Of a DNA stretch of 64,000 nucleotides, positions 42,348 to 55,447 are shown piece after piece. The DNA is from Terriglobia bacterium (lineage in GTDB: Bacteria > Acidobacteriota > Terriglobia > Bryobacterales > Bryobacteraceae): the NCBI GenBank assembly GCA_020073145.1, contig JAIQFS010000017.1, forward strand, positions 1-64,000, read 5' to 3'. The translations under genes were made by a program, and so were the position numbers. The stretch's first letter is position 1; every line of letters starts with the position of its first letter. The notes under the pieces were generated by a model. It was given only the letters and a program-made list of their open reading frames with translations, was not told the origin of the DNA and made no database searches.

Positions 42348-43814
42348 ATGTCGATACGACGGTTCGCCGCGGTTTTCCTCGGGTGTGCAGGCGCCCTCCT
42401 GGCCGCCGACGATCTCGACTCCCAGATGAAGAGCGTCATCGACGCCTACGCGGCCCTCGAGCAGAATGCGGCCGACCCGGTTTCCTCCGAGCAAGCCTTC
42501 TACCAGGGCGCCATTCCCGGGCTTTTGCGCAAGCTCGATCCGCATTCCATCTTCTTCGACCCCGGCCAGTTCCAGCAGCTCCAGAAGCTCGAAACTTCCA
42601 CTCAAAAAGGGTTTGGAACCGTAGTCTCCATCGTGCCGGGGCGCGTCATCGTGCTCCAGACGCTTCCGGGCACTCCCTCCGCCAAGGCCGGTCTGACGCC
42701 GGGCGACGAGATCCTCGGCATCAACGGCTACCAGATCAGCCGGCTCGATTCCGACCAGCTCATGGAACTCCTCGGCCAGGCGCGGCAGATGCCGGCCGCG
42801 TTGGATGTGCGGCGCGCGGGCACGTCCCGGGTGATGCGATTCACGTTAATCCCGGAGGAAATGCAGCAGCCCAGTGTCGAGCGCTCGTTCTTCGTGGCGG
42901 CCGGTATCGGCTATATCAAGGTTGGCAGCTTTGAAGAAAGCACCGCGAAGCTCATCCAGGAGGCGATCGAGAAGCTCGGCGGTGAAAATCTAAACGGCCT
43001 GGTCCTGGACCTCCGCGGCAATCCTGGCGGCTTGTTGACGGCCGCGGTGGAAACGGCCTCATTGTTTCTCCCGCCCGGCGCGCCCATCGTCACCGTGCGC
43101 GGCCGCAACGTTCCCGAACACACCGAGAAGGTTCCCGCCACCGCCAAACCCTATCGCTTCAAGCTGGCCATCTTGCTCAACGAGAAGACCGCCAGCGCTT
43201 CGGAGATCGTCAGCGGCGCCATGCAGGATCACGACCGCGCCACCATTCTCGGTGTCCCCAGCTATGGCAAAGGGCTGGTCCAAAGCGTCTTTCCGTTGAG
43301 CGAATCCACCGGGCTGGCCCTCACCACGGCCCTCTATTACACCCCCAGCGGCCGCTCCATCCAGAAGCCGCTCGACGCCGCCCGATTCGAGCTGGCCGCT
43401 ACAACCGCCCATCCCAACGGCGTCAAACAGTTTCATACCGACAAAGGCCGCATTGTCACCGGCGGCGGCGGCATTCAGCCCGACATTGTGGTCTATCCGC
43501 CCGCCATGAACCGCTTGCGCGCCGCCCTCGAAGGCAGCGCCTCGTTCCCCAACTACGCCACCGAATACCTCTCCCAACATAAGGTGACGGACGACTTTGA
43601 AGTCACTCCGGAATTGCTCGACCAGTTTAAGGCCTATCTTTCCGACCGCGCCATTCAGCCCGGCGTCGCCGAATGGTCGGCGGAGCGGGAATACGTTGAG
43701 AACCGCCTGAAAACGGAAATCCTCAATCAGGCTCTGGGAGTGGACAAGGGCGACCAGGTCGAAGCCCAGCGCGACCCTGTGATTCTGCGAGCCCTCGAAA
43801 CGCTCGGCAGGTGA
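42348..43814 (+). CDS. S41 family C-terminal processing peptidase
   Basis: A 488-residue exported serine protease with a signal peptide (to about residue 20), an N-terminal helical part, a PDZ domain (about 85-165, with [16 protein letters not shown]) and an S41 catalytic domain. The catalytic Ser is in [12 protein letters not shown] (about 283-285) and the Lys is Lys308 in YGKGLVQ. Such CtpA-type enzymes trim periplasmic proteins and regulate peptidoglycan hydrolases, which suits its place next to ddl. Confidence 0.9.
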   Translation: MSIRRFAAVFLGCAGALLAADDLDSQMKSVIDAYAALEQNAADPVSSEQAFYQGAIPGLLRKLDPHSIFFDPGQFQQLQKLETSTQKGFGTVVSIVPGRVIVLQTLPGTPSAKAGLTPGDEILGINGYQISRLDSDQLMELLGQARQMPAALDVRRAGTSRVMRFTLIPEEMQQPSVERSFFVAAGIGYIKVGSFEESTAKLIQEAIEKLGGENLNGLVLDLRGNPGGLLTAAVETASLFLPPGAPIVTVRGRNVPEHTEKVPATAKPYRFKLAILLNEKTASASEIVSGAMQDHDRATILGVPSYGKGLVQSVFPLSESTGLALTTALYYTPSGRSIQKPLDAARFELAATTAHPNGVKQFHTDKGRIVTGGGGIQPDIVVYPPAMNRLRAALEGSASFPNYATEYLSQHKVTDDFEVTPELLDQFKAYLSDRAIQPGVAEWSAEREYVENRLKTEILNQALGVDKGDQVEAQRDPVILRALETLGR

Positions 43815-43842
43815 AGTCCAGCCGCCAGCGCCACCTGTCATA

Positions 43843-45147
43843 ATGAAATCGGAGGCCGGTCTCTTGTCCACGCTCACCTCACCCGTTTCCATGTCGCAGG
43901 AGGATGAAAGAAATCCCTGGCTGGCCGCCGCGGCGCGCTTCGATGAGGCGGCCATGCGGCTCCATCTCGATGACGGCATGTGCAAGGTCTTGCGATCGCC
44001 CGCCCGCGAGATCACCGTTCATATCCCGGTGCAGCTCGATGACGGCCGCCTGGAAGTCTTCACGGGCTACCGCGTCCAGCACTCGATTGCCCGCGGGCCC
44101 GCCAAGGGCGGGATCCGCTTCGCACCCGACGTGACCCTCGACGAGGTGCGCGCCCTGGCGTCCTGGATGACCTGGAAATGCGCCGTCGTCAACATCCCCT
44201 TCGGCGGCGGCAAGGGCGGCGTCATCTGCGATCCCAACCTGCTCTCCCCGGCTGAGCTCGAAAAGCTCACGCGGCGCTACACCGCCGAAATCATCGATTT
44301 CATCGGGCCCGAACGCGATGTGCCCGCCCCCGATGTCAACACCAACGAGCAGACCATGGCGTGGATCATGGATACCTATTCCATGCACTCGCGTCATACC
44401 GTGACCGCCGTGGTGACGGGCAAGCCGCTGGCGCTGGGGGGGTCCCGCGGCCGCCCCGAAGCCACCGGGCGCGGCTGCATGATGGTGACGCTCGAAGCCC
44501 TCAAACGCTTCGGGCTCACCCCCGATTCGTGCCGCGTGGTCATTCAGGGTTTCGGTAACGTTGGCGGCATGGCCGCGAAACTGATGGCCGCCAAAGGCTT
44601 CAAAATCGTCTGTATTGTCGAATACGACGGCGCGGTCTACAATCCCAAAGGCCTCGATATCGCCGCCCTGGCGCAGCACCGCAAGGAAACCGGGTCGATC
44701 GTCGGCTTTTCCGGCGGCGAGGACATGGACAAGGATCAGGCCCTGTTCCTGGAGTGCGATGTGCTCCTGCCGGCCGCCACCGAAAACGTCATCACCTCTC
44801 AGAATGCCGCCCGGCTACGTTGCCGAATTCTCTGCGAGGGCGCGAATGGCCCGACCACCCCGCTGGCCGATGAAATTCTGGCCGAAAAGAAAGTTTTCGT
44901 GGTCCCCGACATCCTGGCCAACGCCGGCGGTGTCACCGTCTCCTATTTCGAGTGGGTGCAGGACCGCCAGGGCTTCTTCTGGAACGAGCAACTGGTCAAT
45001 GACCGGCTCGCCGAGATCATGGTGGAAAGTTTCGACGCGGTGGTGCACTATGCCCAGACCCACGGCGTGAATAACCGCATCGCGGCTTATATGCTCGCCC
45101 TCGACCGCGTCGCCTTTGCCATCAAGCTGCGGGGGATTTACGCGTAG
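43843..45147 (+). CDS. gdhA: Glutamate dehydrogenase
   Basis: A 434-residue hexameric-type glutamate dehydrogenase converting glutamate and 2-oxoglutarate. The signature region [14 protein letters not shown] contains the catalytic Lys, after [20 protein letters not shown]. The nucleotide fold is [20 protein letters not shown], and an acidic residue follows the second strand (VEYDG), which favours NAD. An alternative start lies a few codons in ([10 protein letters not shown]). Same orientation as its neighbours, with a separate gap on each side. Confidence 0.95.
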   Translation: MKSEAGLLSTLTSPVSMSQEDERNPWLAAAARFDEAAMRLHLDDGMCKVLRSPAREITVHIPVQLDDGRLEVFTGYRVQHSIARGPAKGGIRFAPDVTLDEVRALASWMTWKCAVVNIPFGGGKGGVICDPNLLSPAELEKLTRRYTAEIIDFIGPERDVPAPDVNTNEQTMAWIMDTYSMHSRHTVTAVVTGKPLALGGSRGRPEATGRGCMMVTLEALKRFGLTPDSCRVVIQGFGNVGGMAAKLMAAKGFKIVCIVEYDGAVYNPKGLDIAALAQHRKETGSIVGFSGGEDMDKDQALFLECDVLLPAATENVITSQNAARLRCRILCEGANGPTTPLADEILAEKKVFVVPDILANAGGVTVSYFEWVQDRQGFFWNEQLVNDRLAEIMVESFDAVVHYAQTHGVNNRIAAYMLALDRVAFAIKLRGIYA

Positions 45148-45203
45148 GCGAAATCCGGTCCGAGGGCCGTCTGCGGACCCCAGCCTCCGCCCCACTACCA
45201 CTG

Positions 45204-47813
45204 ATGTCCGCTGACGCTTCCACGCCGCTGATGCGGCAGTACAACGCCATCAAACAGCAGGCCCCGAACGCGCTGCTGTTTTTTCGCCTGGGCGATTTCT
45301 ACGAGCTGTTTTTCGAAGACGCCGTGGTGGCCGCCCGTGAGCTCGAAATCACTCTCACGGCGCGCAACAAGGAAAAAGAAACCGCCATCCCCATGTGCGG
45401 CGTGCCCTACCACGCTGCCGAGGGATACATAGCGCGCCTAATTCAGAAGGGCTACCGCGTCGCCATCTGCGATCAGATGGAAGACCCGCGCTTCGCCAAG
45501 AAGCTGGTCAAACGCGAGATCACGCGGGTGGTGACGCCCGGCACGGCCATGGATGCCAGCTTGGTGCGGCCGCGCGAAAATAATTACCTGGCGGCCGTGA
45601 CGCGCACCGGTTCGCGTTCCGCGGTGGCCCATGTGGATGTCTCGACCGGCGAATTTCGCGTGACCGAGGTGGAAGCCGCCGACGTCGCTGGCACACTCGA
45701 AAACCTGGGCGCGCGCGAAGTACTGTTTCCCGCCGACCTGCCCCTGCTCACTGGCGAAGACCGCGCCGGACCGCGTTTCGTCCGCACCGAGCTCGAAGAG
45801 TGGGTTTTCAGCCACGATTACGCCGACCGGACCCTGCGCGACCATTTCAAGCTCCTGTCGCTCGATGGCTGCGGCCTGGCCAACCGCCCCGCGGCAGTCG
45901 GCGCGGCGGGCGCGGTCTTGCACTACCTTCGTGACACGCAGCGGGCCGCGCTCGATCATCTCGACCGCCCCGCGTATTACGACCGCGCCGATTTCATGGT
46001 GCTCGACGCCGTCACCGTACGCAATCTGGAACTGACCGAGCCGCTGTTTTCAGCTGACGCCGGAGGCCCGCAAAATGCCGCAACCGTGCTCGCCGTGCTC
46101 GACCAGACCCAGACTGGCATGGGCGGACGCCTGCTGCGGCAACGCCTCCTGCGCCCTTCCATGGACCGCGCCGAGATCGAGCAGCGCCTCGATGCCGCCG
46201 CAGAATTGGCCCAGCAGACCATCCTTCGCGCCGAACTGCGTAAACAGCTCGCCGGCATCCTCGATGTCGAACGCCTCCTCGCCAAGGTGACGCTCGGCTC
46301 GGCGGGCCCACGCGATCTCTTGGCGCTCGGCCGGTCGCTCGAAAAGATTCCCGCCGTCAAGCGCTGTTTCGATACCCAGCAGGCGGCGCGCCTCCGCTCC
46401 ATTCATGAACGCCTCGACGAACTGCCGGATGTGACCGACCTGATTCTCGAAGCCATCGCCGATGAACCACCGCTCAACCTCGCCGACGGCGGCACCATCC
46501 GCGCCGGCTTTCACGCAGAGCTCGACGAGCTGCGCGACCTGAGCCTCAACGGCCGCCAGTACATCGCGCAAATCGAGGCGCGCGAGCGCCAGCGCACCGG
46601 CATCGGATCACTCAAGGTGCGCTTCAACAACGTGTTCGGATATTACATCGAGATCACGAGAGCCAACCTCCACCTGGCGCCTCCCGATTACGAGCGCAAA
46701 CAAACCCTGGCCAACGCCGAGCGCTTCACAACACCGGAACTCAAGGATTACGAGGGCAAGGTTCTCGATGCCGAGGAAAAAATCCTGGCGCTCGAAAAAG
46801 AGTTATTCGCCGAGGTCCGCAAGTCCGCTGCCGCGCAGGCGCAGCGCATTCGGGCCTCAGCCGGCGCCATTGCCGAACTCGATGTGACAGCATCGCTGGC
46901 CCAGGTGGCGGCCGAGAACCGCTATCAGCGGCCGGCGTTTTCTGACGACGGCGAAATGCGCATCATGGCCGGCCGCCATCCCGTCATCGAACGCCTGGCC
47001 GAACAGGAATCCGGCCGCTTCATCCCCAACGACCTCTACCTCAACGACAGCGCCGACCTGATCGCCATCATCACCGGGCCCAACATGGGAGGCAAATCCA
47101 CCTACCTGCGCCAGGCCGCCCTCATTGCGATCCTCGCGCAGATGGGCTCGTTCGTCCCGGCCGAGTCCGCGCGCCTTCCTTTGATCGACCGAATCTTCAC
47201 CCGCATCGGCGCTTCCGACAATTTGTCCCGCGGCCGTTCCACCTTTATGGTGGAAATGACGGAGACCGCCGTGATTCTCAATACCGCCTCGCCGCGCAGC
47301 TTCATCGTGCTCGATGAAATCGGCCGCGGCACCGCCACCTTCGACGGCCTAGCGCTGGCCTGGGCCGTGGTCGAGCACATCCATGTCCGCACCCGCGCCA
47401 AAACCCTGTTCGCCACTCACTACCACGAGCTCACCGAACTCGCCGAACAGCTGGACGGGGTCCGCAATCTGCGCGTCTCGGTTAAAGAGGCCGGCGACCA
47501 CATCATCTTCCTGCGCAAAGTCGAGCCCGGACGGGCCGACCGCAGCTATGGGATCGAGGTGGCGCGCCTCGCCGGGTTGCCGCTCAATGTGATCGAACGC
47601 GCCCGCGAGGTCCTCAAACTGCACGAACGCACCGAGCACGTCGTCACCGAGGAGCTCTCGCATGCCGAGCCCGGCTCGCTGCAAATCCAGTTGTTTGAGC
47701 CGGTGGGCTACAACATCGCTGAGCGCATCCGCTCGCTCAACGTGGATGAGCTCCGGCCCATTGAGGCATTGCAGCTTCTCCACGAGTTGCAACAGGAGCT
47801 GAAACGGTCATGA
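45204..47813 (+). CDS. mutS: DNA mismatch repair protein MutS
   Basis: An 869-residue MutS. The mismatch-reading domain carries the Phe-x-Glu motif in FFRLGDFYELFFEDA. Core and clamp domains follow, then the ATPase with Walker A GPNMGGKSTYLRQ and Walker B DEIGRGTATFDGLALAW. The length is normal. No Shine-Dalgarno site is visible before the ATG at 45204. The stop overlaps the anmK start by 4 bp. MutL is not in the window. Confidence 0.97.
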   Translation: MSADASTPLMRQYNAIKQQAPNALLFFRLGDFYELFFEDAVVAARELEITLTARNKEKETAIPMCGVPYHAAEGYIARLIQKGYRVAICDQMEDPRFAKKLVKREITRVVTPGTAMDASLVRPRENNYLAAVTRTGSRSAVAHVDVSTGEFRVTEVEAADVAGTLENLGAREVLFPADLPLLTGEDRAGPRFVRTELEEWVFSHDYADRTLRDHFKLLSLDGCGLANRPAAVGAAGAVLHYLRDTQRAALDHLDRPAYYDRADFMVLDAVTVRNLELTEPLFSADAGGPQNAATVLAVLDQTQTGMGGRLLRQRLLRPSMDRAEIEQRLDAAAELAQQTILRAELRKQLAGILDVERLLAKVTLGSAGPRDLLALGRSLEKIPAVKRCFDTQQAARLRSIHERLDELPDVTDLILEAIADEPPLNLADGGTIRAGFHAELDELRDLSLNGRQYIAQIEARERQRTGIGSLKVRFNNVFGYYIEITRANLHLAPPDYERKQTLANAERFTTPELKDYEGKVLDAEEKILALEKELFAEVRKSAAAQAQRIRASAGAIAELDVTASLAQVAAENRYQRPAFSDDGEMRIMAGRHPVIERLAEQESGRFIPNDLYLNDSADLIAIITGPNMGGKSTYLRQAALIAILAQMGSFVPAESARLPLIDRIFTRIGASDNLSRGRSTFMVEMTETAVILNTASPRSFIVLDEIGRGTATFDGLALAWAVVEHIHVRTRAKTLFATHYHELTELAEQLDGVRNLRVSVKEAGDHIIFLRKVEPGRADRSYGIEVARLAGLPLNVIERAREVLKLHERTEHVVTEELSHAEPGSLQIQLFEPVGYNIAERIRSLNVDELRPIEALQLLHELQQELKRS

Positions 47814-48877
47814 GGGTCGCGGGGGTGATGAGCGGTACGTCGCTCGACGGCATCGACGTCGCCATTATCGAAATCCGCGGTCGGCGCATCCAAACCGTCG
47901 GCTTTCAATCCACACCGTACCCGCACACCGTCCGCACCGCGTTGCTGGGCCCCCTGGATGCCGCACGGATCTCCCGCCTCAACTTTCACCTGGGCGGCCT
48001 TTATGCGAATTCGGTCCGGAAGGCGGTGCGGCAGTTCGGGGCCGTCAGCCTGATCGGCTGCCACGGACAGACCATTTTTCACGAGGGCGGCGCCAACACG
48101 CTGCAGATCGGCGAGCCGGCGGTCATCGCCGAGCGCACCGGCGTGCCCGTGGTCTCGAATTTCCGCACCCGCGACATCGCCGCCGGCGGCCAAGGCGCGC
48201 CCTTGGTCCCCTACGTGGATTACCTGCTGTTCCGGCATCCCACACGCACTCGAATCGCGCTCAACATCGGCGGCATCGCGAACATCACGGTCATTCCGCC
48301 CGCAGCCCGTCCGCAAGACGTGATTGCCTTCGATACCGGTCCCGGCAACATGGTGATCGACGCCCTCACACTCGAATTCACGCGGGGTAAAAAGACATAC
48401 GATCGCGCGGGAAGAATCGCCGCGTCAGGCCAGGTGAACCGGAAGGTGCTGGATGACCTACTTCGTGATCCCTACTACCGCCGCCGCCCGCCCAAGAGCG
48501 CCGGCCGCGAGCAATACGGCGTCGAATTCGTGGCGCGGTTGAAGCAGCGGAAGATCCCGCCGCGCGACCGCATCGCCACCGCCACCGTGCTCACCGCCGC
48601 CACCATCGCGCACGCGGTTCACAGCGTAAGCCGCGCACCCGCGGACCTGATCGTCTCCGGTGGCGGTGTGCACAACCCCAAAATCATGGCTCACCTGGCC
48701 GGCTTCCTCCCTGGAGTTACCATCGTCACTTCCGCGGCCTACGGGATTGACCCCGATGCCAAGGAAGGCATTGCCTTTGCGGTGCTTGCTTACGCCACCT
48801 GGAAGCGCCAGCCGGCCAATCTGCCTTCCGCCACCGGCGCGGCTCACGCCGCCATCCTCGGCAACATTACATTGTGA
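47810..48877 (+). CDS. anmK: Anhydro-N-acetylmuramic acid kinase
   Basis: A 355-residue sugar kinase that opens and phosphorylates 1,6-anhydro-MurNAc during peptidoglycan recycling. The N-terminal GTSLDGIDVAII, the GCHGQTIFHE loop, LNIGGIANIT and FDTGPGNMVIDAL are all present. It overlaps mutS by 4 bp, an arrangement that couples the two genes without an evident common role. It is the last gene of the long plus-strand run. Confidence 0.93.
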   Translation: MRVAGVMSGTSLDGIDVAIIEIRGRRIQTVGFQSTPYPHTVRTALLGPLDAARISRLNFHLGGLYANSVRKAVRQFGAVSLIGCHGQTIFHEGGANTLQIGEPAVIAERTGVPVVSNFRTRDIAAGGQGAPLVPYVDYLLFRHPTRTRIALNIGGIANITVIPPAARPQDVIAFDTGPGNMVIDALTLEFTRGKKTYDRAGRIAASGQVNRKVLDDLLRDPYYRRRPPKSAGREQYGVEFVARLKQRKIPPRDRIATATVLTAATIAHAVHSVSRAPADLIVSGGGVHNPKIMAHLAGFLPGVTIVTSAAYGIDPDAKEGIAFAVLAYATWKRQPANLPSATGAAHAAILGNITL

Positions 48878-48896
48878 GAACTGTGGGTGAAGCGGT

Positions 48897-49127
48897 TTAG
48901 CGAAAGCTCGGCTGCACTTCTGGCGTCGGTTTCCGTTGCCGAACCGGCGCGCCCATGCGCATCTCATTCCAGTCGTACGCCAGTTCCTTGCCGCAGTCCA
49001 GGCACGCGACGTAGGTCCCAAACCGCGTCGCACCCGCCAGAGTAGACCCGCCGCTCTTCCGCGGAGTGACCGGAAAAGTCGTCCTCCGATGCGAACAACC
49101 GAAAAGCAGATTGATGAACTGAAGCAT
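48897..49127 (-). CDS. Small zinc-binding protein, acidobacterial type
   Basis: A 76-residue protein with a likely zinc site formed by GCSHRRTTFP and YVACLDCGKELAYDW (Cys-x-His and CxxC). No named family comes to mind, but the pattern of a short C-x-H motif, a basic stretch and a CLDCGKE knuckle looks like a conserved small protein. GAGGGATT precedes the ATG at 49127 and a promoter is visible at 49149-49178. It converges on anmK. Confidence 0.7.
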   Translation of the reverse strand: MLQFINLLFGCSHRRTTFPVTPRKSGGSTLAGATRFGTYVACLDCGKELAYDWNEMRMGAPVRQRKPTPEVQPSFR

Positions 49128-49148
49128 GTCAGGAATCCCTCACTATGA

Positions 49149-49178
49149 TAGATACAATTTCCTGCGCAAAAGTTTCAA
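49149..49178 (-). promoter_or_regulatory. Promoter for the small zinc-binding protein
   Basis: On the minus strand TTGAAA (49178-49173), an 18-bp spacer and TATCTA (49154-49149); the expected transcript leader is about 15 bases. The CCTAGTAC box at 49191-49198 lies 12 bp upstream of the -35 box. Confidence 0.45.
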
Positions 49179-49190
49179 TGGAGACGATCC

Positions 49191-49198
49191 CCTAGTAC
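49191..49198. other. CCTAGTAC box, copy 4
   Basis: CCTAGTACGA; on the minus strand it reads TCGTACTAGG, sharing the nine bases CGTACTAGG with copy 3. It sits just upstream of a promoter for the small zinc-binding gene. Confidence 0.3.
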
Positions 49199-49266
49199 GA
49201 GACACTTGTCATTTTGTAGACACTATCACCTTGTGGTTTTGTTTTGGAATTACGCTGCAAATCCGG

Positions 49267-50249
49267 TCAGCCAAACAGGTTGGCTGCGATGGATTGCGCG
49301 ATCAGCTGCCCGTGGAAACGGCCGTTCTCAATAAAAATCTCGTTGGTGTGCATGCCGGCCACAATCACGCCCGCCAAATAGATCCCCGGACGCTCGCTCT
49401 CCAGTGTCTTTTCATTCGTTCGCGGCCTAAGTGTTTCCCGTTCTAGGGTTATGCCTGTGGAATTCAGAAACTCCAAGTCCGGCTGGTACCCGATTAGAGC
49501 GAAGACGAAGTCGTTCCTTAACGAAATTTCACCTTCCGGAGTGGCCACGCGCACCGCATCCGGTTGAATCTCGACCACGGTCGATCGAAAGTAAGCGGGA
49601 ATTTCTCCGTTCTTAATGCGGTTCTCAATATTTGGCTTGATCCAGTACTTTACCGAATCCGAAATTTTCTCGCCGCGGTGAATCAAAGTGACACGGGCGC
49701 CCGTCCACCATAATTCCAAAGCTGCGATGGCCGCCGAATTCTTGGCGCCAATCACCACCACGTCGTGATTGTAGTAAGGGTGCGCTTCCTGATAATAGTG
49801 CAGCACCTTGGGCAGCTCTTCGCCGGGCACGCCCAGCCGGTTGGGAACGTCGTAGTATCCCGTGGCCAGGACGATTTTGCGCGCTTGGTAGACCTGCTGG
49901 CAACCGCGCCGGTCGGTGGTGAACACCTGGAAGGCCTGGTCCGCACCGCCGATCCGGTCCACGCGCTCGTATTGCCGGATCTCCAGATGATAGTGGTCCG
50001 CCACCCGCCGGTAGTATTTCAATGCTTCGGCGCGGTTGGGCTTGTCGTTCAGGCTGGTCATCGGGAGATTGCCGATTTCGAGCAGCTCCGGCGTGGTGAA
50101 GAAGGTCATATTGGTGGGGTAGTGATACAGCGAGTTCACCACACAGCCCTTCTCGATCAGGACCGCCTTCAGGCCGCGCTGCTGCAGTTCGATGCCGCAA
50201 GCGAGGCCGGTCGGTCCCGCCCCCACCACGACCGCGTCAAACGACTCGC

Positions 50250-50253
<4 letters not shown>
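49267..50253 (-). CDS. YpdA-type FAD/NADPH disulfide reductase
   Basis: A 328-residue flavoprotein of the YpdA (bacillithiol disulfide reductase, Bdr) family. The FAD site is VVVGAGPTGLACGIE and the NADPH site VVVIGAKNSAAIAALEL, with the family hallmark NSLYHYPTNMTFFTTPELLE. In Firmicutes YpdA recycles bacillithiol disulfide; no bacillithiol synthesis gene is in this window. The GTG start at 50253 overlaps the alaS stop by 4 bp (GTGA), so it is the second gene of an alaS operon. Confidence 0.87.
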
Positions 50254-52886
<2,633 letters not shown>

Positions 52887-52965
52887 ACAGAATCCTTCGG
52901 GAAAATACGCTAAAGACTAATTGTAGCGTGGGGCCGGCTTCCGGCCAGTTCAGGGCGCCGGTGCG

Positions 52966-54216
52966 CTATCCAATCGCCGCCAGCGCCTGCTCGAAATCGG
53001 CCAGCAGATCGCGCCAGTCCTCGATCCCCACCGAAATCCGCACCAGCCCGTCGGTCACGCCCGATTCCGCCAGTTCCTCCGCCGTCATGCCGGAGTGCGT
53101 GGTGGTCTTGGGGTGGCACGTCAGCGTCTCCACGCCACCCAGCGAAACCGCGTTGCGCGCAATCTGCACGTGGCGCAGAAATTCGAACGCGGCCTTCTTG
53201 CCGCCTTTGAAATCGATCGAAAAGAGGGCTCCCGGATAGGCGCACTGCTTGCGGAAGATCCGGATCTGTTCCGCGTCTTCGAACAATGTCGGGTAGATCA
53301 CGCGGCTCAGGTGTTTGTGGCCGTGCAGCGCTTCCGCCACCCGCTGCGCGTTCTTGCTCTGGCGGTTCATGCGCAGAGAGACCGTCGGCAACCGCCCATC
53401 GAGCATCCAACACTCGTCCGGCTGCAGAATGTTCCCGAACATCACCCGCCGGCTGCGCAGCGTCTGGATCATCTCCGCGTTCCGCGCCAGCGCCACGCCG
53501 GCCACCATGTCGCTGAACCCGGAAAGAAACTTGGTTGCCGAGTACAGCACCAGGTCGGCGCCCAGTTGCAGCGGATGCTGAAACGCCGGCCCCAGAAACG
53601 TGTTGTCCACCATCACCACCGGCCGGTCCGGATGCCGCGCCGCGGCTTCCGTCACCTGCTCGATGTCCGTCATTGTCATGGTCGGATTGGCCGGAGTCTC
53701 GAGGTAGACGATACAGCAGTTCTGAGCGCCGCGGATGGCGGCCGCAATTCCCGCCGAATCCCCCGACGCCACCGGAATGCCCTTCACCCCGAACGGCTCC
53801 AGAAAATTGTGGATCAGCCCCGTGGTGCCGCCGTAAAGCGGGGTGGTATAGACGATGGTCCCGTGCGGCCGCGCAAACGTAAAAAACGCCGTCATGATCG
53901 CCGCCATGCCCGAATTGAAGACCGCCGCTTGGCTGGCGCCCGGCTCCAGCGGCACGATCTGGTCTTCCAGAATTTCCGCGTTGGGGTGAGAGATGCGCGA
54001 ATAAATCAGATCGGCCCGCTCGCCCGGCTGCGGGTGAATCTTTCCCAGCGCCATGGCAAAAGCCCGCTCCGCCGCTTCCGGGCTGGCAAACACGTACGTC
54101 GAACTGCGAAACACCGCGGGCCGCGCCGACCCCACCGAAAGAGCGGGGTCGAATCCGCGCGTCAACACCGCCGTGCGCGGGTGCACTTCGCCATGCAGAT
54201 CGTCATGTTCGGACAT
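52966..54216 (-). CDS. Cys/Met metabolism PLP-dependent enzyme
   Basis: A 416-residue enzyme of the trans-sulfuration family (cystathionine gamma-synthase, cystathionine gamma-lyase, methionine gamma-lyase). Landmarks are YSRISHPN, FNSGMAAIMTAF, YLETPANPTM, VDNTFLGPAFQHPLQLGADL and the PLP Lys in SATKFLSGFSD, with a C-terminal GGVETLTCHPKTTTHSGM. The family member cannot be set with certainty; the sequence is closest to methionine gamma-lyase/CGS-like forms. ATG at 54216 begins the family N-terminus; the frame is open further upstream but crosses the neighbouring gene. Confidence 0.88.
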   Translation of the reverse strand: MSEHDDLHGEVHPRTAVLTRGFDPALSVGSARPAVFRSSTYVFASPEAAERAFAMALGKIHPQPGERADLIYSRISHPNAEILEDQIVPLEPGASQAAVFNSGMAAIMTAFFTFARPHGTIVYTTPLYGGTTGLIHNFLEPFGVKGIPVASGDSAGIAAAIRGAQNCCIVYLETPANPTMTMTDIEQVTEAAARHPDRPVVMVDNTFLGPAFQHPLQLGADLVLYSATKFLSGFSDMVAGVALARNAEMIQTLRSRRVMFGNILQPDECWMLDGRLPTVSLRMNRQSKNAQRVAEALHGHKHLSRVIYPTLFEDAEQIRIFRKQCAYPGALFSIDFKGGKKAAFEFLRHVQIARNAVSLGGVETLTCHPKTTTHSGMTAEELAESGVTDGLVRISVGIEDWRDLLADFEQALAAIG

Positions 54217-54371
54217 AAGGACTCTCTGCTCCGAGTGTAGCGCCCTGCGCGGTGCGTGGGGCAACACTCGCTGCCGAACCCTGGGGCTGCGGTTGCCGCC
54301 TTGGGTCCAGCCCTGCCGGTCACGGCAGGGGAACGGAGCCCTCGATGAGCAGACTGGGCGACTGCCCTCCC

Positions 54372-54968
54372 TCAGGCCTGCGCTTGGCGCTGCGGCTGTG
54401 GCGTGACCTCGCTTCCGCAGTGCGGGCAGTAGTGGTCCACTTCGCCCACCTCCCGTTGGCATTGCTGGCACGTGGGCCGCAGGTTGTATTTGCACCCTGG
54501 GCAGTAGTTGAACCGCGCGCTCACCAGCACCCCGCACTGTGTGCAATGGTACGGCAATGGCTCCCGGACCAGAAAGTAAATCACAAATCCGATAAACAGC
54601 CAGCCGGGTAGCAACATGATCACCAGCAGCGTCCACAGGACCGCGTTCATCCCGCGCCGCCGCGCATCCTGGCTGATGTAGCCGATCAGAAAAATGATGC
54701 AGGCCATGGGAATGGCCGCCGCCGTGATGACTCCCGCCAGCGCCCAGTTGCTCTGCACCTGGGTCAGATCGGGTTGGCCGAACCCTTCCTCCAACCGATT
54801 GAGGATTTGGCCGACGGCTTGCGCAATCACGAACAGCCCCGCCACTACCCACACCAGAGTCCGTGGGATCAACCGGATCTCATCCGCAAACCGCAGGTTC
54901 TCCTTCCGCATGCGGAACCGGATCAGCCGCATCTTTTCGTTCAGCAGGGGCCGTTGATAATCCGACAT
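54372..54968 (-). CDS. Membrane protein with C-terminal double zinc ribbon
   Basis: A 198-residue protein: a basic N-terminal segment, membrane helices around 36-55, 75-98 and 110-135, then two zinc ribbons (CTQCG with CPGCK, then CQQCQ with CPHCG). ATG at 54968 is preferred because AAGGTGAG precedes it; GTG at 54977 overlaps the anti-sigma stop. It is the third gene of a sigma/anti-sigma unit with overlapping reading frames, so it is probably a target or an accessory of that system. Confidence 0.75.
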   Translation of the reverse strand: MSDYQRPLLNEKMRLIRFRMRKENLRFADEIRLIPRTLVWVVAGLFVIAQAVGQILNRLEEGFGQPDLTQVQSNWALAGVITAAAIPMACIIFLIGYISQDARRRGMNAVLWTLLVIMLLPGWLFIGFVIYFLVREPLPYHCTQCGVLVSARFNYCPGCKYNLRPTCQQCQREVGEVDHYCPHCGSEVTPQPQRQAQA

Positions 54969-54973
54969 CGTTC

Positions 54974-55447
54974 TCACCTTGTTCGATACCTTTCCCCGTC
55001 CGATCGGTCAATCAGCAAAGCGCCCGCTGCCAGCAATGCCGGCGCCGCCCACCACAGGGCGAACCCCATCTTCCACACCAGCGACGGTAGCCCGCTCAGG
55101 TGGCCCATCCATTCGAAAGCCCGCCAAACATACGGAGCGCTGGCGATCCCCGCCGCCCAAGAGACTCCACACGCCGCCCACACCATCCACCCCCCGCGCC
55201 GCCGCTTCTGCAGATCCTGGGCGCGCAGATACACACGCAGTTGCGTGCGGTTGGCCAGCGCCGGGGGAATCGCAACCGAAAGAGCGCGCAGCGATTGGAG
55301 CGCGTGATCTGTGGCTTCCGCCAGCCGCACACACTCCGGACACGTCTCCAGGTGACCGTTGAGCCACTCGTGGTCGGCGGTGGAAATGCCGTCCACCCGT
55401 TCCCGCCCTATCAGATCCCGCGCCCTTCCGTGCGGATTTTCGTTCAT
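54974..55447 (-). CDS. Anti-sigma factor, zf-HC2 type
   Basis: A 157-residue protein with an N-terminal anti-sigma zinc finger (HEWLNGHLETCPECVRL, the His-x3-Cys-x2-Cys pattern) and two membrane helices in the C-terminal half (about 85-105 and 125-145). Such proteins hold an ECF sigma factor at the membrane until a signal releases it. The start overlaps the sigma stop by 4 bp and the stop overlaps the next gene, so the three are one unit. Confidence 0.85.
   Translation of the reverse strand: MNENPHGRARDLIGRERVDGISTADHEWLNGHLETCPECVRLAEATDHALQSLRALSVAIPPALANRTQLRVYLRAQDLQKRRRGGWMVWAACGVSWAAGIASAPYVWRAFEWMGHLSGLPSLVWKMGFALWWAAPALLAAGALLIDRSDGERYRTR

Noticed and set aside
45157-45179. GGTCCG/CGGACC inverted repeat between gdhA and mutS
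   Set aside because: The stem is only 6 bp, the loop is 11 bases and there is no T-run, so a terminator call is not supported.
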